NCBI GenBank assembly: GCA_954871525.1 | Contig: OX940868.1 | Span: forward strand, 30,562,056 to 30,626,055 | Direction: 5' to 3' | Source: Parietaria judaica | Lineage: Eukaryota; Streptophyta; Magnoliopsida; Rosales; Urticaceae | Length of the DNA: 64,000 bases | Part shown: positions 1 through 11,000 of the stretch, piece after piece | Numbering within the stretch: the stretch's first letter is position 1 | Layout: each line of letters opens with the position of its first letter | Program-made: the position numbers and the translations under genes | Notes under the pieces: model-generated | The model's input: the letters and a program-made list of their open reading frames with translations, nothing else | Databases searched by the model: none | Told to the model about the DNA's origin: nothing

Positions 1-840
1 TCGGGCGGATGAGCTGCTGACGAGCAGCTGGCTACTGCGCAGTAGGCCGGATATGGATATGGATATGGATATGGATATGGATATGATTGGTGACCCAAAA
101 GTCAACATTTCGACCCATGGCGAACTGGCCGTCTTTGGTGGTGATTAGGATCCCGAGTCGAGGGCGAGTTACGGTTAGGGACTTCTAGTCCACCTGTGCT
201 CGTGCCTTGAGGACTCGATGGGATATAGTGGAGTAAAGGCGCGAGCTGACTCGGCATGGACCACCGAAATGATTTGACTTTTGTGGGGTATATTTATTTA
301 TTTTATGAAAATGATGATTAAATGGTTTATGATGACGTTTAGTTTATTTAATTGAATTTTGACTAATAAAGGTTCGGTAAAGAGAATTGGTAATAGATTC
401 CCTACTGAGCATGTGGTGCTCACCCCTTCCATATACATTTTTTTTCCTCCAGTTACAGGTGGTGATCAGTATCAGACTCCGGACGAGGAGTAGTTTGAGT
501 TAGGAGGTCGACGTGTTGATTAGCTTAGCCGTACCTCTAGTGTTCGTCGAGGTGAATCTCGCTTTTTGGGATGATCTTTTATTCAGACTTGTAATGGATT
601 AAATTAAGGATATTTGTGATGGTGATACTTTGTATTTGTCGTTTTATGGTGTTGTATAAACTGTGGTCGTTGATGTTGTATTGTCGTTTTAAGTCTCATG
701 GGCAAAAGTTATGTGTTTGTTGGCTTGGACGTTGAATATTCAACGGTATTGTTTAAATGATGATGTGTCATTGACCGGTCCAAGTTTGAAAAGTCGTTGT
801 TTTTGTCTTATTCTACTAACCCCCACTTAGGGGCGTTACA
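1..840 (+). mobile_element. 3' part of a long terminal repeat, Ty3/gypsy (chromovirus-like)
   Basis: The block ends with GGGGCGTTACA at 830-840, the usual 3' terminus of plant gypsy LTRs that begin TGTAACGCCCC. It has no open coding region. A segment near 405-470 (ACTGAGC, CTCACCCC, then a T-rich tract and CAG) resembles the internal part of Tekay/Del-type LTRs as I remember them. The matching 5' terminus is not in the window, so I cannot tell a solo LTR from the 3' LTR of a complete element lying to the left. The sequence after 840 is eIF3c coding sequence. Family assignment is from recollection; the terminus and the abrupt junction are seen directly. Confidence 0.6.
49..84. repeat. (GGATAT)n microsatellite
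   Basis: About six tandem copies of a six-base GGATAT unit lie inside the LTR-like block. No coding potential. Confidence 0.85.
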
Positions 841-870
841 GTTCCTCGGCTCTACATTAAAGCTCTCGTC

Positions 871-3023
871 ATGTTGGAAGATTTCTTGAGCCAGGCTTTG
901 GCGAACAAGGACGCTAAGAAGAAGATGAGTAGCAGCAACGCCAAGGCCTTGAACTCGATGAAGCAGAAGCTCAAGAAGAATAACAAGCAGTACGAGGACT
1001 TGATCACTAAGTGCAGGGAGAATCCCGAGAGCGAGGAGGAAAAGTACAGGGCTGACATCGATGGCGATGAAGGTTCTGAATCTGAGATCAAAGAAGACCC
1101 GTATAAGATGACAATGTCTGCTACTGAAGATGACGACAACGACGACAACGATGAGGACGGAGGAGGAGAAGAAGATGGGGAGGGGGATTCGCAAGCCGAG
1201 CCTGGCTGGGAGAGAAATATGAACGAGCAATTCACGAAGGATCCCAGTGAAATCACATGGGGTATCGTTGAAAAGAAATTCAGAGAGGTTTTAGCTGCAC
1301 GAGAAAGAACCGGAAGGTTCGAACTAGTTGAGCAGCTATCCTTCTTGACGAAAGTTGCAAAAACGCCTGCACAAAAACTGGATATCATGCTCCGCGTCAT
1401 CTCAGCTCGATTTGCCCTTTATCCCGAAGTCCCCAACAGTTTCATGCCCATTAACATTTGGAAGAAGTGCGTGCAGGACATGTTTGTAATGCTCGACATT
1501 CTCGTCCATTACCCTAATATAGTGGTGGATGACAATCTGGGGGCTGATGAGATTGAATCCCAACACGGTGCTGATTACAATGGGACTATTAGGGTTTGGG
1601 GATACCTGGCGCCGTTTTTGGAAAAGTTCAATCGCGAGCTCTTCAGGAGCTTGCAGTGGATCGACCCACACACTCATGAGTACATTGAAAGACTCAGGGA
1701 TGAAGCCGTCCTTTTGGCTCTGGCACAAAACATCCAAGAGTATCTGGAGGGGATAGGAAGCTTCAGAGCCGCTGCTAAGGTTGCCGTAGCGCTTGTTGAA
1801 CACATCTACGACAAGCCACAAGAAGTGTATGCTGCTATGAGACAATCTATTGTCGACGGGCCAAAGCCTGAAGATGGCCGAGGCCCACCGCCTTTTATCG
1901 TTGTTCCTGAGCATGTTTCGAGGAGGCCCAATCTTCCTGAATTCAGCAGGGCTTTAATGGACGTTTTGGTCTCTGCCGTCTACCAACACGGAGACGAGTG
2001 GTATATAGCCCGAGCGATGGTCTGCGATGCTTACCACCATGCCCTCCTCGACGATTTCTCCACTTCCTGGCTGCTGATGAGTCACCTGAAACTGCAAGAG
2101 CATACAGACGAGGTTCTTTACAACCGGGCCATGGCACAGCTTGGTCTCTGCGCGTTTAGGGTTGGATTGATCAGCGAAGGGCAAGGCTGCCTTTCGGAGC
2201 TGTATTCACGTGGACGGGTCAAAGAGTTGCTTGCCCAAGGTGTCTTACAGAGGTGGTACCGCCATGAGAAGACCCCGGAACAGGTTACTTTTTCTTCTTC
2301 CATTATCTTACGTATTTCTCTAAGATCATTCCAAGTACGTATCGAATTGGGTTATACACATGATGGAGAAATATTTAACGGTATATCCTACAGGGGTGCA
2401 AGATGCCGTACCACATGCACATAAACCTTGAGCTCTTAGAGGCGGTGCATCTGATCTGCTCCATGCTTCTCGAGGTCCCAAACATGGCAGCCAATGCCCA
2501 CGATCCCCGCCGCCGCGTGATCAGCAAGAAGCACTCCTTCACCGGCCCGCCGGAAAGCGTGCGCGACCACGTCATGGAAGCCACCCGTGCCCTCTCCAAG
2601 GGCAATGCCCAGAAGGCCTACGAGGTCATCGCTTCCCTCGACGTCTGGAAGCTCCTCCGCAACCGCGACCAGATCCTCAACATGCTCGAAGACAAGATCA
2701 AGGTGGCGGCCCTCCGCACGTACCTCTTCACATATGCCTCCGCCTACGAGAGCCTTAGCGTGGAGCAGCTCACTAAACTGTTCGAACTGTCGGCGCCGCG
2801 TATCCGATGCGTCGTTAGCAAGATGATGATCGACGGCGAGCTCTGCGCCAGCTGGGACGAGCCGACGAACTGCATTGTCTTCCGCGATGTCGAGCTCTCT
2901 CGGGTTCACTCGCTGGCGTTCCAGCTCATCGAGAAGGTGGACGTCTTAGCGCGGATAAATGCGAGCTGGCCGGGGCTCGACCTGCACCCGCGGCGGAGGG
3001 ACAGGCCCGAGGACGGCGACTGA
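871..3023 (+). CDS. eIF3 subunit C-like, N-terminally truncated, probably decaying
   Basis: Encodes a relative of eIF3c, the scaffold subunit of translation initiation factor eIF3 that binds the 40S ribosome. Two exons fit: 871-2283 and 2394-3023, with a GT-AG intron in phase 0, giving 680 residues. Family landmarks are LVMLEDFL near the start, TRIM-like acidic linker, [29 protein letters not shown], and the PCI-domain stretch from [15 protein letters not shown] to the end. Codons before Met871 ([10 protein letters not shown], 841-870) still match the family, then the LTR end begins. The normal N-terminal region of over 100 residues is therefore missing. Roughly ten residues are also missing between VISK and SFTGPPE, and the usual Gly/Arg-rich tail is absent. 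The retained intron argues against a simple retrocopy. The frame is open, so a shortened protein is possible, but I favour a dying paralog. Confidence 0.75.
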
Positions 3024-4950
3024 AGTATGTTGTCAACTTGTGCTATACGATTTTTTAAAATCTTCATCAGTAGTTTGTTTGTTTTTTTACTTACACATTT
3101 CCATCTAATTAATGGTAGAATAACATTTATTGTTCGTCAATTTAAAAAGGAATTATCATTTTTCTTTCTATTGATAGTCAAGCACATGCGTAAGGCTTTA
3201 GACTTTACTCCTAAAAACTCCTTTCGTTTTTAGGGGTTCGATTATGCAATAATCATATTGTGTTTTTATGTGGAGGGGATAAACGACAGAAAAAATGTAT
3301 GGTAAAAAACGACGCAGTTTATCTACAAACGACACTGTTAGTGGAGAAAAAAGACATTTAATGTGGATTGTAACGTTTTCGAAAACGACGATGTAACTTG
3401 TTTCAAGGAAAAGTCATTGTTGAATTATTTATTTTTAAGGGTTTATTTCAATGAATTGCCCCTTCTGACCCTCGAGGGTTCTGTCTGATTTGGAATGGAA
3501 TATTCACGTTTTAATTTTTTAACACTACTTTCTCTATAACGAAAATGCATTTAGCATTTTATTAAAATCATTTTTGCAGTTAAAGTTTTCAATAATAGCG
3601 TTACAATTAGGCGTTATTGAAAAAAGTATTCAGGTATTTTCCTTGTGAAAACCCAATTTGTTATAAGTGTAGTGTGTTTTTTCTTTCTTTCTTTAAATAC
3701 TATTTAAGGTATATTGGTACTCGTTTCATGAACATTTTTTCGCTTCTTCTTCCCTCTTCCTTCGATGGACAAGCATATGAGCGTTTAAGCCCATTCGTGA
3801 AGGGAAGTGTCTGGTCTCATTCGCTTCATTCAATTCAAGGTATTAAATTTCTCGAATATCCATCGGCATGCCCATCGAATTTTTTTTTTTGAGGATATGC
3901 GAAACGATATATCCATCGACATATCCATCGACTTACCTATGAGATACACATCGACAAGCGATATATCCGTAAAATGAAAAGTGCGAAACGACATCGGCAA
4001 GCGGTATTTAAAACCTTGATTCAATTTTATTGTCTGCATCGTATCAATCTTAATTGTTGGAATTTATGTAATATGAAAACGACACAATAACTAGTATTTG
4101 GTGTTTTGATATTATGATAATATAATAGTTATATACATATATATATATATATTTTAAATTACGTTTTTAAATTTTTGCTGATGCTTCGAATGCTAGTTTC
4201 GCCTTGATTCCAAACTCATTACAAATGTCAACTTGTTTTTTTGTTGTTATATATCAGTTGCGGAACTTAGTTTTTTAATTTAGTCGAAATATTATATAAT
4301 TATTATAAATTTTACTGAGTTAATTAAAATCGCTCTAACTTTCTAGATTTTAATTATGTGTTTATATCTTTATAAGTGGTCAATCCTGATCATAATTTTA
4401 GTGAGCAAACGTACGAAATAGTTTCTTATCATTCAATAATAATTTAAAACGCTACGTATCGTATTATCAAGAAACATAATAGAGCAACAAAATCTTAACT
4501 AAGTTTCTATGATAGTTCTAAGAAAATAAAAAAAGTAAAGAATATTATATAAGCAATAAGAGTACGTGTGGCCAAGTAGAATAAAAAGAGATAAATCTCA
4601 ATAAAGAAAATTTGTCAAACTCATAAATACAATGTCACTTTATTAATAGTTTCTTTTGATATTTGAGAGTAAATACGAAATATGCTCGTGTGTACGTAGC
4701 TTCGCCGTATATTTGAAAAACTTAGTGATTCCGTTAGGAACTCTTTACAAATCAATATATCCGTGCGGGTGAAGAAGAAATCCACATTGCTTAGCTCACC
4801 AGAAACAAACAATTATTCCCATTCGGTTATGCATGACTCGTCTCCATGCATGCATGCAAGAATCCACGCATAACCGCCTCCACCCTTTTTCCCCATCCTA
4901 CCCCCAGGGGCACACCCGTCATTTCCCACCACCGCTCCACGCTCACACTC
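3024..4950. other. AT-rich intergenic spacer
   Basis: No gene recognised. It contains short repeats of ATATCCATCG-type sequence around 3855-3935 and an AT microsatellite near 4131-4152. Small ORFs here are short and uncharacteristic. Confidence 0.6.
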
Positions 4951-4961
4951 ATCCTCGTCAC

Positions 4962-4974
4962 TATATATATATAC
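4962..4974 (+). promoter_or_regulatory. TATA box of the lipase gene
   Basis: TATATATATATA lies about 40 bases before the ATG at 5011, implying a very short 5' leader. Position relative to the gene is the only evidence. Confidence 0.5.
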
Positions 4975-5010
4975 GTATCGGAGCTCTATAGATACAGACA
5001 GTGGCCATTT

Positions 5011-7454
5011 ATGGCGGAGGATTGGAGGTTCCTCATCGTACGGCCGGAGAGCGGCGGCGCCACCGAGCTCCTCCGCTACGCCGCCGGATGGGGGAGCGGA
5101 GCGAGGTTTCTGGAAGCTTCCGACGGCGACGCCGTTTCGGAGCCGGACCACCGGTGGGTGATCGTGGTGTCGATCGTGGTCTGCAAGGTGATAGGGCTGC
5201 TCGGGAAGCCGATGGAGTGGTGTGGCTTCGGCGTTGACTTCGTGCTCAACTTGCTCTCCGAGAACGGGAATCTCCCTGGCTTGCTCTGCAATCTTCTTCG
5301 AGGTCAGATTATATATTCTCTGTGTTTGTCTTGAATTGGGTCGAACGAACAATCCAGAAACGCCTCGTACGTTCTTGGAGGATATTGACGAAATTCATCA
5401 CTTTTTGCACTCTAGTATGTTTGTTTGTTCGAATCTTAGTGAAAACTTTTTTGATTTATTGTAATTTATTACTCATGTTTATAATTTGATGGCAAAAGTA
5501 CCTATGTTTATTGCACTCTAGAATCCGTATTCAAACTTTGCCATTTTCGCCACTGATTTTTTAATATGAGCAGAACAGTTTAACAACGAAGTGATAAACT
5601 TACTGTAGTGTTGTGAATGTGCATGGCAAAAGCTATGATTTTGTTGGTTGAATGTATGAATGGTGGTTGAATGCTAAAAGGGAATGGTGAAGCAGGGAAA
5701 GTGGTGGTGCCGATGAGAGGCACGGAGACGTTCATCAGCACGATCGGGCACTTAGACGGTCGGATAGACCTCGACAAAGGTGATAGCTTATCCGGAGAGA
5801 TCGGGAATTCCGTCTTTGCGGAGACGGGAAATGGGGAGAAGCCGGGCAACAGGGCTCTCATGGACCTCTGCATCATGGCCTCCAAGATGGCCTATGAGAA
5901 CGCTAAAGTAGTTGACAACATCGTCACTCATCACTGGAAGGCAAGCTCAATCTTTTCCGCCTCGTTTTTCCCGTGTAAATTTCGCGAATGGCTCTGTTGA
6001 AATTCGAATGTTTTCTTTTGTTATGTCTTGAATTTTGTCGAGCAGATGCACTTCGTTGACTTCTACAATTGCTGGAACGGTGAGCTTTGGTGTTTTTTTC
6101 CCGCCCCGTTTAGTACGATTCTGGTTTATTAATCTTAAGCTTAATTTTACGTTCTTTTGTTTAGATTTTCAAAAGGAAAGGTCCACCCAAGTGTTCATAA
6201 TGAGCGACAAGCCGACCGACGCGAATCTGATTCTGATCAGCTTCAGGGGAACGGAACCGTTTGACGCTGACGACTGGATGACCGACTTTGACTACTCCTG
6301 GTACGAGATTCCGAAGGTGGGAAAGGTCCACATGGGTTTCTTGGAAGCTCTTGGCTTGGGCAGCCGAATCAACACCACCACATTCCACAGCAACCTCATT
6401 ACAAATCGCAACGAAAACGACACCGATCTCCGACCAGCGATGGGCGAAAGGACGGCATATTACACCGTCAGGAGTAAGCTGAAGAGCTTGCTCAGAGAGC
6501 ACAAGAACGCAAAGTTCGTCGTGACGGGACACAGCCTCGGCGGAGCACTGGCTATTCTATTCGCCTCCGTGCTGGTGCTCCACGAGGAGACGGAGCTTCT
6601 GCGGAGGCTGCTCGGAGTCTACACGTTCGGGCAGCCGAGGATAGGCGACGGGCGGCTCGGCCGGTACGTGGAGCCCCGCCTCAACGGCCCGGAACCGAGG
6701 TACTTCCGGGTCGTCTACTGCAATGATCTCGTGCCCAGGTTGCCGTACGACGACAAGACCTTCCTGTTCAAGCATTTCGGGGTCTGCCTCTACTTTAACA
6801 GCTTATACGTCGAGCAAGTAAGTACTACTTGACATCGTTTCTGGCTATTTTATATGTTCTCTTTTCATCAACCAACTGGTAAATTTTATGAGTCCACGAG
6901 ATTAATTCACCCCCGAAAAAGACCGATTCTGGGCTGCTCTTTCTTATGTCGACCCTTGCGTAGTATGGGAGGAGGGTTGAGTTCGACTCTAATGTTTTTG
7001 GAGGTTTTATGGGTCTTCTGAGTTTTGTGATGGCTCAATCCACTGAAAACGTAGTAACGGACCCATAACCATGGTCAGAAGCCTAGAAGTCCCCCTTAAA
7101 AGGCCGTGTTTCTAGGAGATATCTCATGAGCTTGTAAACCATCATCAATATCAGATTCTTATTTGATGTGGGATCGTATTCGTAACAATATCGCAGAAGA
7201 CAGAAGAGGAGCCGAACAAGAACTTCTTCGGGCTCAAGAGCGCATTGGCGTTGCATCTAAACGCGGTTTGGGAGTTGATACGAAGCTTCATCATGGGCTG
7301 GGCATACGGGCCGGGCTACAAGGAAGGCTGGTTTACGACAACCGCGAGGATGATGGGCCTTTTCCTTCCGGGCATCGCTGCACACTGCCCCGCAGATTAT
7401 GTGAACTCCGTGAGGCTCGGGCGTGAACGCACCGTCCGTATGTCCTCCTTCTGA
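5011..7454 (+). CDS. OBL1: OBL1-type triacylglycerol lipase (lipase class 3)
   Basis: Predicted to hydrolyse tri-, di- and monoacylglycerols at lipid droplets. Five exons fit: 5011-5302, 5696-5940, 6046-6079, 6165-6817 and 7197-7454, totalling 493 residues, normal for the family. Intron 2 uses a GC donor (AAG|GCAAGC at 5941). Exon 1 has a hydrophobic stretch (WVIVVSIVVCKVIGLLG) like the droplet/membrane anchor of OBL proteins. Exon 2 has the family signature ETFISTIGHLDGR. Exon 4 has SFRGTEPFDADDW (oxyanion/lid region) and the nucleophile elbow GHSLGG with Ser about 314. Further on are the Asp-bearing CNDLVPRLPYD and, in exon 5, the likely catalytic His in AAHCPADY. All triad positions look intact. 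The start was chosen because it follows a TATA box closely and begins MAEDWRFL. A related DAD1/PLA1-type class 3 lipase is less likely given the full-length OBL architecture. Confidence 0.9.
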
Positions 7455-8080
7455 ACCCACCAGCTATTCATGTTTGAATAGTGTCATGGTCTTAAATCTA
7501 GAATCAGCTCTTTGTGTTATTTTTTCCCACTTTTAAGCTCGTTTCATTGTTGAATAAATATTTATTTTGAAGAACTGGGCAATAAATGTAAAAAGATAGG
7601 ACTCGTATTTGATCCATGTATGTCTTCCTTTAATTACATTAGACTGGTCAATAATTTCGGGTCTTTCGGTTAATTATGTCACTGAAAGAAAAAGAAGATT
7701 TATTTCGTTGGTAAATTCTCGATGGTGAAATCGGAAATTGTATTTGGATCCTCGTATGATCATTAAAGTGATCTTATTTTATTATTATTGGAATTATATG
7801 TAGCGAAAAATTCTACATTTAAGAAAAAAAAAACAAAAAAAACTGGTATCAATAATGCTTCTATGCTGTAAAAATGAAATTATGACCAAGAATTTAAATG
7901 AATAATAACACAAACCAAGTCTCTTGAAACACACTCCCAACCAGCTTGAGAGCCTGCAAAATGGAGGCAAATGCCAAGAATCGTCGACGGTATCTCCAAC
8001 AACTCTCCGAAGCGCGAGAAATTTGTCAAAACGCGTGTCTTTCTCGTCATCGATAAAGGGTAAATCGGTCGCAGAAGTTT
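7455..8080. other. Convergent intergenic region
   Basis: 3' flanks of the lipase (+) and the H+-ATPase (-), which converge here. AT-rich with poly-A runs near 7825. Apart from the untranslated ends nothing was recognised. Confidence 0.6.
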
Positions 8081-11000
8081 TCAGACGGTGTGGGATGCTT
8101 GGATCATATTCAGATCCAAATTCTTGAGCCTCACTACTGACTCTATGTGCCCTCTCAGAGTGTGAATCTCTCCCAACCTGAAAGTAAATGTCAAAATTCA
8201 AATATTTACATGAAAAAAAAATGGAAATTTGAATCTAAGACTTGCGTGGCAAGTTACCGAACAAACTCGTACCTGGCTATTTCAGCTCGGCGCTTCGCTT
8301 GTTCTGCAATCAGAGACGATTTTCGCCTCCCGTTTCCTTCCAAGTCTATTGACATCAGTCCTTGGAGGCTTCTCTGCGAGAGAACCCACTTAGCAGCTCG
8401 GTCTTCTTTTCCGTAATCTTTCTTGGAGGTGAAGGCAGTCTGTTCAAACGCGAAAACCAGAGAAAAAGGGTGAATCATGGATCAATCTCGTCGAGAACTA
8501 ACCACGAGTTTGGCTCACAGACCTTTCTGTCGAAGAGGAGATTCCAGGCATCTCCGCTCAAGGCGTACCGAACAGCGAACTTGATGATGTCGAGTGGAAG
8601 GTAGAAGACGAGGCTGTAGAGCCATATGACACCGGCCCAGCCCCATCCGATGCCCCGGATGTACGCGAAGCTGATGTGAGCGTACACGGCGATCAGGGTC
8701 GCCACCTTACAGGAGAAGCATTGTGGAAATATGTAAGACGGTGATTACATGATTCGTGAAGGGCAAAACCGAAAGTATATAATACGGACCTCGAATTACA
8801 CAGTTATGCTCTATTCTTACTACCATCATAAAAGGTTGGATTTATGGCCTTACCAGCTGGGCGACGACAAAAGCGCACATCAATAGCGCCCCCGGACGCT
8901 CCATAAACGACCAGCTCTGACTGCGAGTGACGAAGATGAGTGCCTGACTGATAATGCTCACTTGAAGGTACACGGCGGACGAGACTTCCTCGGTGTTGCT
9001 CGACAGCGATTTCACATGGAAATGTGTCTACACAAGCATCAAAGTTAGTCCATGGGAGGATTAAATTCACATCATGCGATTTCAGATTTCAGTACCTCGA
9101 AGAAAGTGGTGTCGACGATGATATAGTAGAACAAGACGGTGACAAGAGCCAGATATGTTCCAATGACGACGCCTGTCGCGAAAATCTCGTTGAGCTTCCA
9201 ACTATCGGGCCTCGGTGAGGGCTTCACGCGGTCTTTAGAGATGGTCATGATGGTCCCTAAAAATGAAATGCAAAATGTATGAAGCTTTAGGCCATTTCAA
9301 ACTATATTCGGTACAAGAGTCACTAGTACAAAACTACGATTTCAACGACAGATTTCGTCGTGGCAAATACCGTTCACTACGGTTTTGGCTAAACGTTGTG
9401 TAATCTAATATTTGTAGTAGTGAGATTAGGAAATTACCATCATTAAGTATTGCTATTATGAGAACCATGAAAGGTGGGAAATCATATTCCCATATCAACG
9501 CAAGTAGCACAAAACCAAGCTGAAAATACATTTCATTGTGAATTAAATTCGCGAAATTTCGAGCATAATCAATATTAAATCACTTGTAAAGCTTAAGATC
9601 ATTCAGCTTACCACAATCCTTATTGTTATTGACACTGCGTATATCTGCGTAAATGATGGAATGGTAATTAGTTTGAACGGTTTATCGGTAATTTGAATCG
9701 TGTCTAGAGGGGGATCGAAAGCTAACCGTGTAATTCTTCATCCTCTGGAATATAGCTCGGCTAGTCAAGACGGCGCTGACGATGACGCTCAAGCCAGGCT
9801 CGGTCAAGACTATGTCGGAGGCGCTTCTGGCTGCATCCGTGGAATCAGCCACAGCTATTCCGATGTCGGCTTTCTTCAAAGCCGGCGCATCGTTAACTCC
9901 ATCTCCGGTCATTCCCACCACGTGTTTCTTGTCTTGCAGAATCCTCACAATCTCGTACTTATGTTCTGCAGATTTTTTATTTTATTATAAGAGATTACGA
10001 ATAGAAGTAAAATTTTTGAACATTTTTCGCAATGGAAAAGAACGTACCAGGAAATACGCCTGCAAATCCGTCGGCCTTCTCGATGAGCTCGTCAACAGGG
10101 AGAGCCTCGTGCTCGTCTTTATCGCGACCGAGCAGCGACGAAGACGGATACATGTTCGTTCCCATTCCGAGCCGTCGTCCCGTTTCTTTTGCTATAGCCA
10201 ACTGATCTCCTGGTGTGTCAACAAGAACCAATGTATCACTATCTTCAACATGTTTCTGCTCAAAGATGTCACAACTTTTAACTGACACTTGATTATCTAC
10301 CTGTAATCATCTTAACGCACACTCCGAGGTTTAGGGCTCTTCGGATCGTTTCGGCACTGTCATGTCGTGGAGGGTCGAACAAGGGCAACAATCCACAGAA
10401 GGTCCAAGGACTTCCGGAGCTGTCCTTCGATTTCTCGGGCACTTCCTGTAAAAATAATTTGATCGGAAAATGTTGTTAATTCCCTAACTCAAGGTGATTA
10501 TTCCTTGTGTCGAGATCGGATTATATACCTGATAAGCAACACCTAGAGACCTTAATCCTCTCTCTGCGAATTTGTCGATTATGGCGTGCACTCTGACTGC
10601 AATCTCGTCCTTCTCTTTACAAAGGTTTAGAATCTAGAAAGCAACACAAAAACTCAGTCCTTTGAACAAGTTTACTAACCCTGCCCAGTTTATATATATA
10701 TTTCTTGCGGTGCAAGCTACAGATCGAGAGATACCTGTTCCGGCGCTCCTTTGCTTGCCCTGTGCCAGTTACCATCCGGAGTAATGTACGTGATCGCCGT
10801 GCGCTTGTCCACTGGATTGAACGGCAAAAAGTGCACTTCCTTGATGTCCGAGCGAGCCTGAACACAGCGTAATTCATGTTTTCAGTTTCAAAAAGTGAAG
10901 GATAGTCCTGTAATTTCACTTCCAGAAATGCATACCTCTCTGGGATCAGCGAGCATATTGACGATAGCAGCGTCGATCGCGTCCTGATTCTCAAGCCTTG

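Noticed and set aside
2436..2909. 157-codon minus-strand ORF
   Set aside because: Antisense to the eIF3c-like second exon, which matches the PCI-domain region.
871..3023. Processed retrocopy of eIF3c
   Set aside because: An intron with good splice sites (2284-2393) is still present, so it is not a simple retrocopy.
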